A DNA stretch of 64,000 nucleotides, taken from NCBI GenBank assembly GCA_049115695.1, contig JAGDZR010000011.1:1-64000 (forward strand). The letters run 5' to 3'. Made by a program: the position numbers and the translations under genes. A model generated the notes under the pieces. The model saw only the letters and a program-made list of their open reading frames with translations. It ran no database searches and had not been told where the DNA came from. The DNA comes from JAGDZR01 sp049115695 (GTDB lineage Bacteria > Bacteroidota > Bacteroidia > Cytophagales > Cyclobacteriaceae). This document shows, piece by piece, positions 42,594 through 51,006 of this stretch (its first letter is position 1; the number at the start of each line of letters is the position of its first letter).

Positions 42594-43652
42594 TTATTCG
42601 AGGGCTTTGTTAACCTGGAATGAAATGTCTATTGTGACACGAGCGTCAGCAAGGTGACCTGATTCTATGCCATAGTTGCCAAGAGCATCAAACTCAAGTT
42701 GACCATCGAAGCTTGAATATCTCGTTAAAGCACCAGAGCGACTTTCCGCCTCAAAACCGTTGATGAATCTAAAGAACAGCACTTCTTCGTTGCTTGACCC
42801 TTTGACCATCATGGTACCACGAGCGAGGAATCCATCTCCATATGCTTCTATACTGCTACTCTTAAAAGTGGCATATCTAGTGCTTTCATCAGGTATATTG
42901 CCGCCATCAGAAACTGTGTTACCATCTGTATCGAGTACGGCGAAAGTTCCACCTGTACAGCCATAATCCCATGTGCCGTCTTCTTTCTCGTATGAATCTC
43001 GACCACCAGGACTACTGGTATTGATAGATAAAAGGTCAATTGATGCTTCTATTGAGCTTCCTGCGAGATTGTCTTTATCAAAAACTACATCAATAGCGAA
43101 TGAATTGAATCTACCAACATACGTAGCGTTGGCATTATCATATGGAAAACTAAAGTTGACATTTGAGTGAGAAATATCTGATCTCCAATCACCAGACTCA
43201 GTATTGTTAACTGCAAACTGTACATCCTGATCTATCATCGTAAGCTCAAGATTTTGGGTAACACTTGCATCAACTATCTCGAAGGTCATGCCTTCTCCAG
43301 TATCAAAGTTGATACCTGAAACGCGTCCAGCGTTGTTCGTGTTGGCGGTGTTAAAGTTGACAAATACAAAGTAGTTTCCTACTTCTAAATTCTCAAATGA
43401 GAAATCTCCATTTGCATCGGCAACTGTCGAATAGTCATAATTGGTAGTAGCAACATCTGATTTTGCTAGAAAAACAACAGCCCCATCTGCTCCAGAAGCT
43501 GTACCACTGAAGTCCGGGTACGTAACATTACCGCTAAAGGAGAAGTACTCCACGGCAGGCTCATCGTCTCCATCTCCCTCGCAGCTTGTCAAAAGCGTGG
43601 CAACAGAAAATGATAGCAATAAGCTAAGGAAAAATACGATAGGCTTTTTCAT
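42594..43652 (-). CDS. Lipoprotein with carboxypeptidase-regulatory-like and YceI domains
   Basis: 352 residues. Lipoprotein signal (ATLLTSCEGDGDDEP). Residues about 35-130 form a Cna-B/carboxypeptidase-regulatory-like beta domain (ADANGDFSFENLEVGNYFVF). Residues about 155-350 match YceI: SDISHSNVNFSFPYDN, YVGRFNSFAIDVVFDKDNLA, IEASIDLLSINTSSPGGRDS, YATFKSSSIEAYGDGFLARG. YceI proteins form a lipocalin-like barrel that binds isoprenoids such as quinones. It is probably the first gene of the respiratory operon and could carry quinone across the periplasm (inference). Confidence 0.85.
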   Translation of the reverse strand: MKKPIVFFLSLLLSFSVATLLTSCEGDGDDEPAVEYFSFSGNVTYPDFSGTASGADGAVVFLAKSDVATTNYDYSTVADANGDFSFENLEVGNYFVFVNFNTANTNNAGRVSGINFDTGEGMTFEIVDASVTQNLELTMIDQDVQFAVNNTESGDWRSDISHSNVNFSFPYDNANATYVGRFNSFAIDVVFDKDNLAGSSIEASIDLLSINTSSPGGRDSYEKEDGTWDYGCTGGTFAVLDTDGNTVSDGGNIPDESTRYATFKSSSIEAYGDGFLARGTMMVKGSSNEEVLFFRFINGFEAESRSGALTRYSSFDGQLEFDALGNYGIESGHLADARVTIDISFQVNKALE

Positions 43653-43803
43653 GATTATAAAGAGTTATTAAAAATGTATTTTGTCGATTAAATTATGATG
43701 TGAAGCTAGCAGCGATCTTATTCCCTTTTAATGAGGATCGTCAATCGAATAACATGATTAATCTCAAAGAACTGAGTTCCAACTATTCCGTAATACCGCG
43801 TTT

Positions 43804-44316
43804 CTATTTGAAAGAATTGCGCAGAATGGTCTCTAAAGTGCGTTTTCGACGCTCGGATGGCGAATTAAAATGTTTGGCCAACACAACATGACTTCCAGTG
43901 TCAACTAACTTTTTCCAACCATCATCTGCCCTTTTCTCCATCATCACAGATACAATTGGCTGGTTAAGACTGTCAATACTGTACGCGATATTCACTTTAA
44001 TGACATCCTGATCTGCCGGATCATACTCACTAAATGGTAAGTATTGATGGACATGAACGTGAGGGGGCATTAGGTCTTGTTTGGGAACCGGATGATCAAG
44101 ATCATAGGGCTCATAAAATGGCCAGCTGACTCCTGATGTGTAGGTAATGGCATACTTGTACTTAGGTATTTCCGATACAATCCAGTCAATGTCCTCCGTA
44201 GAATATTCCCGGTTTGCCATATCGGCTATTTCCCAGTAATATACACGCAAAGGCGCATGATCAACATTAGATCCGCACCCAAACACAATCAATAGCAAAA
44301 GGGGAAGTGGTCGCAT
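43804..44316 (-). CDS. Lipoprotein of unknown family
   Basis: 170 residues from the Met at 44316, which directly begins a lipoprotein signal (MRPLPLLLLIVFGCGSN); a frame open to 44331 adds five residues. The mature part is rich in aromatic and charged residues (WIVSEIPKYKYAITYTSGVS, MPPHVHVHQYLPFSEYDP) and ends in a basic tail SERRKRTLETILRNSFK. No cofactor motif or known domain recognised. It lies between a cytochrome c gene and the YceI lipoprotein on the same strand. Confidence 0.7.
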   Translation of the reverse strand: MRPLPLLLLIVFGCGSNVDHAPLRVYYWEIADMANREYSTEDIDWIVSEIPKYKYAITYTSGVSWPFYEPYDLDHPVPKQDLMPPHVHVHQYLPFSEYDPADQDVIKVNIAYSIDSLNQPIVSVMMEKRADDGWKKLVDTGSHVVLAKHFNSPSERRKRTLETILRNSFK

Positions 44317-44391
44317 GACATAAAAAACCATCTCAAAATTCCAAAGTACTATACGCTAGTAACTCTCGAACTTTGAGATGGCCTCAATTAA

Positions 44392-44805
44392 TCACTTGGA
44401 AAGCGTTCTCATGTAGTTAACAACCAGCCAGCGATCTTCATCACTTGTGATTTTCTTATCATATGCGGGCATATCATCCCGTCCAAAAGTGGTTTTGTAA
44501 AACAATGCACCGTCTGGTTGAGCCTGAAAATCGGCCGAAGAAAAATCTCCACTAGGCGTGTCAAGTTCTTTCGCTTTTGGACCATCACCTAGTCCGGTTT
44601 TACCATGACAAGATTTACAATGCTTCATGTAAAGCTGCTTACCAATCAATTGATTTTCGCTATCGTCAACTTCCGTTGGGTTTGCCATTTTTATGTATTT
44701 CGTCGGCACATCCCACGGCTCTTGGGCCGGCATCCATGCAACGAAAAGCATAGTGATCAAAAAACAAATAAATGTGAATCCTAATATTGAATTATTCAAT
44801 TTCAT
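44392..44805 (-). CDS. Membrane-anchored monoheme cytochrome c
   Basis: 137 residues from the Met at 44805, which starts a membrane anchor (SILGFTFICFLITMLFVAWM); an upstream frame to 44841 adds 12 non-hydrophobic residues. One heme site, MKHCKSCHGKTGLGDGPKA, and the distal Met in GRDDMPAYDKKI, then DRWLVVNYMRTL, a class I cytochrome c. It probably shuttles electrons from the respiratory operon products to a terminal oxidase (inference). Confidence 0.9.
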   Translation of the reverse strand: MKLNNSILGFTFICFLITMLFVAWMPAQEPWDVPTKYIKMANPTEVDDSENQLIGKQLYMKHCKSCHGKTGLGDGPKAKELDTPSGDFSSADFQAQPDGALFYKTTFGRDDMPAYDKKITSDEDRWLVVNYMRTLSK

Positions 44806-44897
44806 GACATAGAGGGTTTGATTTCTGGTTCGAAGTTTCAAAAATCTTCATCTTTTTTTCATGACGCATGTCAGTAAATGACAAAGATTGTTGTCAG

Positions 44898-45869
44898 CTA
44901 GGTCTTGCGCTTCAAGGCAAACTCCTTGGCAAAATAGGTTAGGATGATATCAGCTCCGGCTCTTTTAATAGAAAGCAACTGCTCCTCCATTACCCGGTCT
45001 CCATCCAGCCATCCTTTCTGGTCAGCTGCTTTGATCATGGCATATTCGCCTGAAACATTATATGCTGCGATAGGGAGCGGGAAATTTTCCTTAAGATCAG
45101 ATATGATGTCCAAATAAGCCAGAGCGGGCTTTACCATTAGTACATCTGCTCCTTCTTCATAGTCCAGCTGTCCCTCGACTAAGGCTTCCGTTCGGTTAGC
45201 TGGATCCATTTGGTAAGTTTTCTTATCACCAAACTTTGGTGCCGAGTCCAGGGCATCTCGAAATGGCCCATAAAAACCACTTGCGTATTTGGCGGTATAG
45301 CTCATGATACCGACTTGTTTGAAACCATTGTCATCCAATAAGTTTCGCAAATAGCCCACTCTTCCGTCCATCATATCAGAGGGCCCAATCATGTCAATCC
45401 CAGTTGATGCTTGGGCCAATGCCATTTTTCCAAGCACCTCCAGCGTATCATCGTTTAAAATTTCTCCGCTCTCGACTATTCCGTCATGTCCGTCAGAGCT
45501 GTACGGGTCCATTGCCACATCAGTGATGATATGTGCCTCCGGAAACTGCTGCTTAATAATCTGTAATGCCTGGATATAAAAAAAATCATCCTGATAGCTG
45601 CGCGTCGCTAGTTTATCCTTATGTCGTTCTTCAACTACAGGAAATACATCAAATGACCGAATTCCTAGTGACATACATGTTTCGATCTCCTTGAGCATTA
45701 GATCGAGTGTCAACCTGAAAATGCCAGGCATAGAGGCTACTTCGGACTTCTGACTGGAGCCTTCCAGCAAAAACAAAGGCAGGATCAAATCGTCGGTGGT
45801 GACTTGTGTTTCACGGACCATTGATCTGATTGCCTCAGAGGCGCGATTTCTTCTTGGACGTCTAAGCAT
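44898..45869 (-). CDS. hemB: Delta-aminolevulinic acid dehydratase (porphobilinogen synthase)
   Basis: 323 residues from the Met at 45869 (MLRRPRRNRASEAIRSMVRE), the usual start of HemB; a longer frame to 45908 would run through the promoter. HemB condenses two 5-aminolevulinates to porphobilinogen in heme synthesis. Schiff-base lysines lie in SYTAKYASGFYGPFRDA and VLMVKPALAYLD. The metal-site loop reads MDPYSSDGHDG, without the zinc cysteines, so it is a magnesium/potassium-type enzyme. Transcribed towards the cytochrome genes. A perfect -7 box lies five bases upstream. Confidence 0.97.
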   Translation of the reverse strand: MLRRPRRNRASEAIRSMVRETQVTTDDLILPLFLLEGSSQKSEVASMPGIFRLTLDLMLKEIETCMSLGIRSFDVFPVVEERHKDKLATRSYQDDFFYIQALQIIKQQFPEAHIITDVAMDPYSSDGHDGIVESGEILNDDTLEVLGKMALAQASTGIDMIGPSDMMDGRVGYLRNLLDDNGFKQVGIMSYTAKYASGFYGPFRDALDSAPKFGDKKTYQMDPANRTEALVEGQLDYEEGADVLMVKPALAYLDIISDLKENFPLPIAAYNVSGEYAMIKAADQKGWLDGDRVMEEQLLSIKRAGADIILTYFAKEFALKRKT

Positions 45870-45874
45870 ATTGA

Positions 45875-45882
45875 CAAAGGTA
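45875..45882 (-). promoter_or_regulatory. -7 box immediately before hemB
   Basis: TACCTTTG on the minus strand (perfect TAnnTTTG) followed by TCAAT and the hemB ATG at 45869. This argues against the longer upstream start and implies a leaderless message. Confidence 0.65.
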
Positions 45883-45965
45883 CAGTTACCACATTTTTCG
45901 ATCAACAATGAAACTATTTTACGGCTGAATCGATTATTTTCGAAGACTGCTAATACGGATAGATA

Positions 45966-46610
45966 ATGACCTTCCGCGAACTGAAAAAACTAACTGATGG
46001 CGGGGAAAATGCCCATGTCGAGTTCAAACGTAAAGTACAACATCCTGAAAAAATTATGAAGGAGGTAGTGGCATTCGCCAATACAGATGGAGGCCACTTA
46101 CTAATTGGTGTGGATGACAATGGATTGATCCCGGGTCTTAAGCATCCTGACGATGATGACTTTCTCATGGAGCAGTCAATGACTGACTTGTGCAAGCCAG
46201 AAATCAAGTTTGAAAAAGAGTTTATCAAGGTAAAAGATGGGCGGGTTGTCATTCATTACTTTATTCATCCAAGTGATGAGAAACCACACTTTGCGTTTCT
46301 GAAAAAAACGCACCGATATGGTCGGGCATTTGTTCGTGTTGCAGATAAGTCCGTACAAGCGAGCAGAGAAATGCGCAAGATTCTGAAGTTGAGCAAAAGG
46401 GAACAAGGAGGAATGTTTCAATATGGTGAGAATGAAAAATTATTGATGAATTACCTGGGTCAACACCAGCGGATCACTTTAGCTGAATTCCGAAAACTGA
46501 CTAATCTACCCAGAGATTTGGCTTCCAACATTCTGGTGGATCTTACAGTCTCCAGAGTATTGAGAGCGATACCCGCTGAAAATGGAGATTGGTTTGAACC
46601 AATCGACTAA
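45966..46610 (+). CDS. AlbA_2/Schlafen-type putative nucleic-acid-binding protein
   Basis: 214 residues. Residues about 1-130 match the Schlafen AlbA_2 domain: GENAHVEFKRKVQHPEKIMK, VAFANTDGGHLLIGVDDNG and RAFVRVADKSVQAS. Residues about 150-210 look like a winged helix (LLMNYLGQHQRITLAEFRKL). Such proteins bind DNA or RNA, some cleave tRNA, and many are labelled transcriptional regulators. It is divergent from hemB (96 bases between starts); no partner gene is evident. Confidence 0.85.
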   Translation: MTFRELKKLTDGGENAHVEFKRKVQHPEKIMKEVVAFANTDGGHLLIGVDDNGLIPGLKHPDDDDFLMEQSMTDLCKPEIKFEKEFIKVKDGRVVIHYFIHPSDEKPHFAFLKKTHRYGRAFVRVADKSVQASREMRKILKLSKREQGGMFQYGENEKLLMNYLGQHQRITLAEFRKLTNLPRDLASNILVDLTVSRVLRAIPAENGDWFEPID

Positions 46611-46846
46611 ACAATTCATTTCAACTTTTTAGAATGGCTTTGTCTGACAAGAATTACATCTTAATAAAATAATTTTTTCAAGATCGTTGTGTGTTTTTCT
46701 GTCAAATACATAATATTAAACAAGCTTCCATCAATAGAAGTGACTTTGTGAAATTCCTAGGACTCCAAGTCATCAAGGCCTTTGGGAGAGAGGTGCTTGA
46801 TCGGGATTTGCTAATTTTTTTTACACGCTAAATCCGTTGATTTTTA

Positions 46847-48184
46847 ATGGCAAAATCAAAGAAAGACAAGAAGATATTCGTTCTTGATACGTCAGTAATC
46901 CTCTATTCTCACGATTCAATTCTCAATTTTGATGAACATGACGTAGGCATCCCTATCACTGTGCTCGAGGAATTGGATACGTTCAAAAAAGGCAATGACT
47001 CCAAAAACTTTGAAGCGCGGGAATTCACAAGATTGATTGACAAGCTCGCAGCAGGTCAAATGCTTCAAGACTGGATTCCATTAAATGGCAAAACCAAAGG
47101 CAAGTTTAAAGTTCTGATGGAATCAGACAGTACTGTTGATGCCTGCAAGGTGTTTAACGATGATAAAAATGATCATCGCATACTCAATGCTGCGCTAGCA
47201 CTCAAAGAAGAAGAACCAAAACGAAAGGTAATTCTCGTTTCCAAGGACATCAACCTTCGCCTAAAGGCAAAATCCTTGGATCTAAATGCCGAAGACTATG
47301 AAACGGGTAAGATCAAGAATGTTAACTCGCTTCATACGGGAAAGGAAGAAATAGAAAATATTGATTCAACACACATTGATGTATTATTCAAAGATGGACG
47401 TATCGGTAGAAACGAGATTTTTGACAAAACCAAGCCATTGGCTAATGAATACCTCATACTGAAAAGTGATAAAAACTCAGTACTGGCCAGGTATGATGTT
47501 GGGGATGATATCATTGAGAAAGTAGACAAAACGTCCGTTTATGGCATTAAACCAAGAAATGCAGAACAAACTTTCGCGATTCAAGCCATGTTGGATCCAG
47601 AAATCCGATTGATCAGCATATCGGGTGTGGCAGGAACAGGTAAAACACTACTCGCCCTTGCCAGCGCGCTGGAACAGCGAAGAAACTTCAAGCAGATCTA
47701 CCTGGCCCGACCGATTGTGCCTCTCAGCAATAAAGACATTGGCTATTTGCCCGGAGACATCAAGTCTAAACTCAATCCCTACATGGAACCACTTTGGGAC
47801 AACCTGAAGTTCATTCAAAATCAATATAAAGAGTCGGAAAAAGAACACAAGCACATCATAGACATGGTCAATAAAGAAAAATTATTGATCACCCCGTTGG
47901 CCTATATCAGAGGACGTAGCTTGTCCAATATCTTCTTCATCGTGGATGAAGCACAAAATCTTACACCACATGAGATCAAGACGATCATCACCCGAGCAGG
48001 TGAGGGTACCAAGTTTGTGTTTACAGGTGACATCTACCAAATCGACACACCTTACCTTGACTCTCAAAGTAATGGGCTGTCTTACATGATTGACCGATTA
48101 CAAGGAAATCCACTTTACGCACATGTTACCCTTGAGAAAGGAGAAAGATCAGAACTGGCTAACTTGGCCAATGAGCTACTGTAG
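46847..48184 (+). CDS. PhoH family protein (PIN-PhoH)
   Basis: 445 residues: an N-terminal PIN nuclease domain (KIFVLDTSVILYSHDSI, acidic residues in DDKNDHRILNAAL) and a C-terminal PhoH ATPase with Walker A SGVAGTGKTLLA and Walker B FIVDEAQNLTPHE. PIN-PhoH (PhoH2-type) proteins are RNA helicase/ribonucleases, some linked to growth control. A 236-base gap precedes it (46611-46846) with no clear gene; a TGACTTTG box (7 of 8) lies about 100 bases upstream. Confidence 0.95.
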   Translation: MAKSKKDKKIFVLDTSVILYSHDSILNFDEHDVGIPITVLEELDTFKKGNDSKNFEAREFTRLIDKLAAGQMLQDWIPLNGKTKGKFKVLMESDSTVDACKVFNDDKNDHRILNAALALKEEEPKRKVILVSKDINLRLKAKSLDLNAEDYETGKIKNVNSLHTGKEEIENIDSTHIDVLFKDGRIGRNEIFDKTKPLANEYLILKSDKNSVLARYDVGDDIIEKVDKTSVYGIKPRNAEQTFAIQAMLDPEIRLISISGVAGTGKTLLALASALEQRRNFKQIYLARPIVPLSNKDIGYLPGDIKSKLNPYMEPLWDNLKFIQNQYKESEKEHKHIIDMVNKEKLLITPLAYIRGRSLSNIFFIVDEAQNLTPHEIKTIITRAGEGTKFVFTGDIYQIDTPYLDSQSNGLSYMIDRLQGNPLYAHVTLEKGERSELANLANELL

Positions 48185-48320
48185 GTGCAATGCGGTCATC
48201 AGCATACTCATTATGGAAGGAATACCAGGAGACACGGCATCACTGGTGATTTCAATTGGAGAATCCCTCCATCTTTCCTTTGATGAGTGGGTATTTCAAA
48301 TGGGTCCTCAATAAATATCC

Positions 48321-48656
48321 CTACTCCTCCTCCCAAACAACCCTGATCAAAGTAGCATTTTCCCAGAAATCAACACCGTTGATTTCTCTCAGGGCTGCAA
48401 TCCCGCCCAATAATCCAAGATAGTTGCATTCACTGTCAAGGACACTTGACCCTGCATCCGGGCAATTGCCCATATGAAAGACAAAAACCGTATCATTTTG
48501 GAAAAGGTACTCCTCAACAGCAGCTTCCTCTCCACATGTTGTCATTTCATCAATTTCTTGTTGGATGCATCCCGGCACTTTAGCTTCCAGGTCACTCTCA
48601 TTACAACTCACTAGGAGAAAAAATAGTATTGCAGTTATCATTTGAAAATTGCTCAT
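48321..48656 (-). CDS. DUF6970-type small lipoprotein
   Basis: 111 residues, lipoprotein signal with Cys18 (AILFFLLVSCNESD). KVPGCIQQEIDEM, EYLFQNDTVFVFHMGNC, SECNYLGLLGGI and NGVDFWENATL follow the DUF6970 pattern with four conserved cysteines, likely disulfides in the periplasm. Function unknown. Its start is about 50 bases from an ArsR-like palindrome shared with the divergent sulfur operon, so it could be co-regulated. Confidence 0.75.
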   Translation of the reverse strand: MSNFQMITAILFFLLVSCNESDLEAKVPGCIQQEIDEMTTCGEEAAVEEYLFQNDTVFVFHMGNCPDAGSSVLDSECNYLGLLGGIAALREINGVDFWENATLIRVVWEEE

Positions 48657-48703
48657 GCCCTATTAGACGTTGTTAGATTGGAAGAGTTTCACTGTATACA
48701 TAC

Positions 48704-48719
48704 ATGAATATACGTTCAT
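48704..48719. promoter_or_regulatory. ArsR/SmtB-like palindrome upstream of the sulfur operon
   Basis: ATGAA-TATACG-TTCAT, extended by weaker symmetry on both sides (TACATACATGAA / TTCATATGTACA). TGAA-N6-TTCA is the core of many ArsR-family operators (SmtB, CzrA types); persulfide sensors such as SqrR/BigR belong to that family. Located between the divergent DUF6970 lipoprotein and the flavoprotein genes. Confidence 0.45.
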
Positions 48720-48742
48720 ATGTACATTAATCATATTGTTTA

Positions 48743-48758
48743 TATGACGAGCGTCATA
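48743..48758. promoter_or_regulatory. Crp/Fnr-like palindrome upstream of the sulfur operon
   Basis: TATGAC-GAGC-GTCATA, perfect 6-bp arms with the 4-base spacing of Fnr/Dnr-type sites. Its centre is about 40 bases before the start site predicted from the -7 box at 48780-48787, the classic class II activator position. Confidence 0.5.
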
Positions 48759-48779
48759 ATTCGGGATTGCAGCGCTTAT

Positions 48780-48787
48780 TTCCTTTG
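48780..48787 (+). promoter_or_regulatory. -7 box for the sulfur operon
   Basis: TTCCTTTG (seven of eight TAnnTTTG), 25 bases before the ATG at 48813. Confidence 0.4.
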
Positions 48788-48812
48788 TAATAGAAATTAA
48801 AACCCGTAAGAA

Positions 48813-50063
48813 ATGAAAAATTTAGTCATACTCGGAGCAGGATCAGCAGGAACAATGATGGCTAATCATTTAAGACCCAAACTGAACAAAAAAGATTGGG
48901 AAATTACCATCGTTGATCAATTCGAAAAACATTACTATCAACCAGGCTTCCTTTTCCTACCATTCGATATCTACGAAGAAAAGGACGTTTTCAAAAAACG
49001 TGAAGATTTCATCCCGAAAGGTGTAAAGTACATTCAAAAGCCTATCGTATCTATCCAAGCAGATAATAATACTGTACTATTAGAAAATGAAGAAGAACTT
49101 CAATATGATATTCTGATTGTTGCCACTGGTACAAGGATTGCCCCTGAAGAAGTGGAAGGCATGGATGGAGAGCAATGGCACAAGTCCGTATTTGACTTTT
49201 ACACCTTTGAAGGAGCAAGAAACCTTAGAAACTTCCTTAGAGAGTGGGAAGGTGGTAAAATGGTCGTGCATATCACTGAAATGCCAATCAAATGCCCTGT
49301 AGCCCCACTCGAATTTTCATTTTTGGCTGACTCCTATTTCCTTGACAAGGGGATTAGAGATAAGGTAGACATTACTTATGTCACTCCTTTGGATGGGGCA
49401 TTTACCAAGCCTACAGCAGCTAAAAAGTTAGGACATTTGCTTACCGACAAGCAAATCAATCTGGTAACTGATTTCGCGATTGCAAAGGTCGATAATGAAG
49501 GTAAGAAAATTGTTAGCTGGGACGATAAAGAAGTAGACTTTGACCTACTGGTTACTGTGCCTACGAACATGGGTGATGATCTAATCCTAAGAAGTGGATT
49601 AGGTGATGACTTGAATTTTGTCCCCACTCATAAAAACACGCTACAGTCAGAGGCTAAGGAAAACATTTTTGTTATTGGAGATGCAACAAATCTTCCTACT
49701 TCCAAAGCAGGCTCTGTAGCACACTTTGAAGCTGAAGTATTGACTGAGAACATAGTGAAATACATCAACGGAGAGGAATTAATACCCGAATTTGATGGAC
49801 ATGCCAACTGTTTTGTTGAAACAGGTCATGGCAAAGCGATGTTGATTGACTTCAATTATGAGACTGAACCTTTGGAAGGAGTATTCCCATTTCCTGGAGT
49901 AGGTCCCATGCAATTGTTGAATGAAACCAAGATGAATCACTACGGAAAGCTAGGTTTCCAGTGGGTGTATTGGAATATGTTGATGAAAGGCCGTAAGATC
50001 CCATTTATCAACGCAAGAATGAGCAAAACCGGCAAGAAAATGCCTGAATTACAAAACGCATAA
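48813..50063 (+). CDS. Sulfide:quinone oxidoreductase-like FAD protein
   Basis: 416 residues of the SQR/FCSD flavoprotein family. Dinucleotide-binding LVILGAGSAGT (4-14), an ATG motif (IVATGTRIAP) and the FAD-closing VIGDATNLPTSKAG are present. Two cysteines only: C161 in KCPVAPLEF and C333 in ANCFVETG, matching the two essential redox cysteines; the third cysteine of type I SQR is missing. The C-terminal WVYWNMLMKGRKIPF would be an amphipathic membrane contact. Expected to oxidise sulfide and reduce quinone at the membrane; type cannot be fixed by eye. First gene of an operon with DsrC-like and DsrE2-like genes. Confidence 0.88.
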   Translation: MKNLVILGAGSAGTMMANHLRPKLNKKDWEITIVDQFEKHYYQPGFLFLPFDIYEEKDVFKKREDFIPKGVKYIQKPIVSIQADNNTVLLENEEELQYDILIVATGTRIAPEEVEGMDGEQWHKSVFDFYTFEGARNLRNFLREWEGGKMVVHITEMPIKCPVAPLEFSFLADSYFLDKGIRDKVDITYVTPLDGAFTKPTAAKKLGHLLTDKQINLVTDFAIAKVDNEGKKIVSWDDKEVDFDLLVTVPTNMGDDLILRSGLGDDLNFVPTHKNTLQSEAKENIFVIGDATNLPTSKAGSVAHFEAEVLTENIVKYINGEELIPEFDGHANCFVETGHGKAMLIDFNYETEPLEGVFPFPGVGPMQLLNETKMNHYGKLGFQWVYWNMLMKGRKIPFINARMSKTGKKMPELQNA

Positions 50064-50093
50064 AAAATATCTTTAACCGTAAATAATATAATC

Positions 50094-50402
50094 ATGGAAG
50101 CATTAATAGCCAACAGACCAGTAGAGACCAACGAACAAGGTTATTTACTTGATATGAGCCAATGGGACAAGGAAATTGCCCGTGCTATAGCAGAAGATGA
50201 GGAAATCGAATTATCTGATAGACACTTTGAAGTACTTGACTATCTGCGTGCTGAACAGGAAAAAGGAACTGCCCTAACCATTCGTAGAGTGGGTAAATCT
50301 GGTGTGGTTGACATTAAAGAATTTTACGCATTATTCCCTGAAGGCCCACTGAAAAAGGCTTCTAGAATTGCCGGAATTCCAAAACCTGCCAGCTGTATAT
50401 AA
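50094..50402 (+). CDS. TusE/DsrC family sulfur-carrier protein with a single C-terminal cysteine
   Basis: 102 residues. GYLLDMSQWDKEIARAIAED, LSDRHFEVLDYLR and the C-terminal arm GPLKKASRIAGIPKPASCI identify the TusE/DsrC family. The last cysteine (C101, penultimate residue) that carries persulfide is present; the second DsrC cysteine, eleven residues earlier, is Ser90. It should accept and pass sulfur like TusE but cannot form the DsrC trisulfide. Lies between the flavoprotein and DsrE2-like genes (30- and 40-base gaps). Confidence 0.92.
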   Translation: MEALIANRPVETNEQGYLLDMSQWDKEIARAIAEDEEIELSDRHFEVLDYLRAEQEKGTALTIRRVGKSGVVDIKEFYALFPEGPLKKASRIAGIPKPASCI

Positions 50403-50442
50403 GCTGGCCAACGTTCCTTTTTTAACCTTTTAATTGACAATC

Positions 50443-50952
50443 ATGGAAACTTTAGAAAAACCAATTAGCAAAAAGAAACAAGAGAAGAATCTTAAGAAAT
50501 TGATGATTGTTGTTTCAAAAGCAACAATAGATTCTGTTTATGCCGGACTTATCATGGCAAATGGCGCAAGAATGGAAGGCATTCAATCTGAAATCTTCTG
50601 TACATTCTTCGGGCTAGAAATGATCACGAAGAAGCACATGAACAACCTACATATCAACACAGTAGGTAATCCAGCTATGCACATGCCAACCATGCTCGGC
50701 GGTCTGCCTGGAATGGAAGCCCTGGCCACTACAATGATGAAGAAAGAAATGGAAAAGTTAGACATTCCTCCTGTAGACGAGTTTCTTGAAATATATGAAG
50801 CCTCTGGAGGTAAAGTGTTTGCTTGTAAACTAGCCATGGAGATGTTCCACTTGAACAAGGAAGATCTTTGGGATGGAGTTGAGGAAGTTCTTACGGTTGG
50901 CGATTTCTACAATCGCGCACAAGAAGAAGGATCACAGATTATTTTCATCTAG
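50443..50952 (+). CDS. DsrE2-like (DsrE/DsrF/DrsH) sulfurtransferase protein
   Basis: 169 residues from the ATG at 50443; a TTG nine bases earlier is less likely. The DsrE fold is recognisable from KLMIVVSKATIDSVYAGLIM, IFCTFFGLEMI, GGLPGMEALATTMM and GGKVFACKLAMEMF. Cysteines C53 and C128 match the DsrE2 pattern; C128 is the expected persulfide carrier. Predicted to hand sulfur to or take it from the DsrC-like protein encoded just upstream. The MPTMLGGLPG region is hydrophobic and may be membrane-associated. Followed by a strong terminator. Confidence 0.92.
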   Translation: METLEKPISKKKQEKNLKKLMIVVSKATIDSVYAGLIMANGARMEGIQSEIFCTFFGLEMITKKHMNNLHINTVGNPAMHMPTMLGGLPGMEALATTMMKKEMEKLDIPPVDEFLEIYEASGGKVFACKLAMEMFHLNKEDLWDGVEEVLTVGDFYNRAQEEGSQIIFI

Positions 50953-50974
50953 ATCTATCTAATTGTGAAGATAG

Positions 50975-51006
50975 ACCCGGCATTAGCACCATGCCGGGTT
51001 TTTTTG
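50975..51006 (+). terminator. Rho-independent terminator of the sulfur operon
   Basis: Stem ACCCGGCAT / ATGCCGGGT (9 bp, 7-base loop) directly followed by seven Ts. It lies 23 bases after the DsrE2-like stop codon. Confidence 0.9.

Noticed and set aside
36785..44841. Alternative complex III (act operon)
   Set aside because: There is no pentaheme ActA, no MopB-like ActB, only one NrfD subunit, and the cytochromes differ.
48198..48320. Extension of the PhoH gene or a small gene in the gap after it
   Set aside because: The frame present there is a shadow of phoH in another frame; nothing supports a separate gene.
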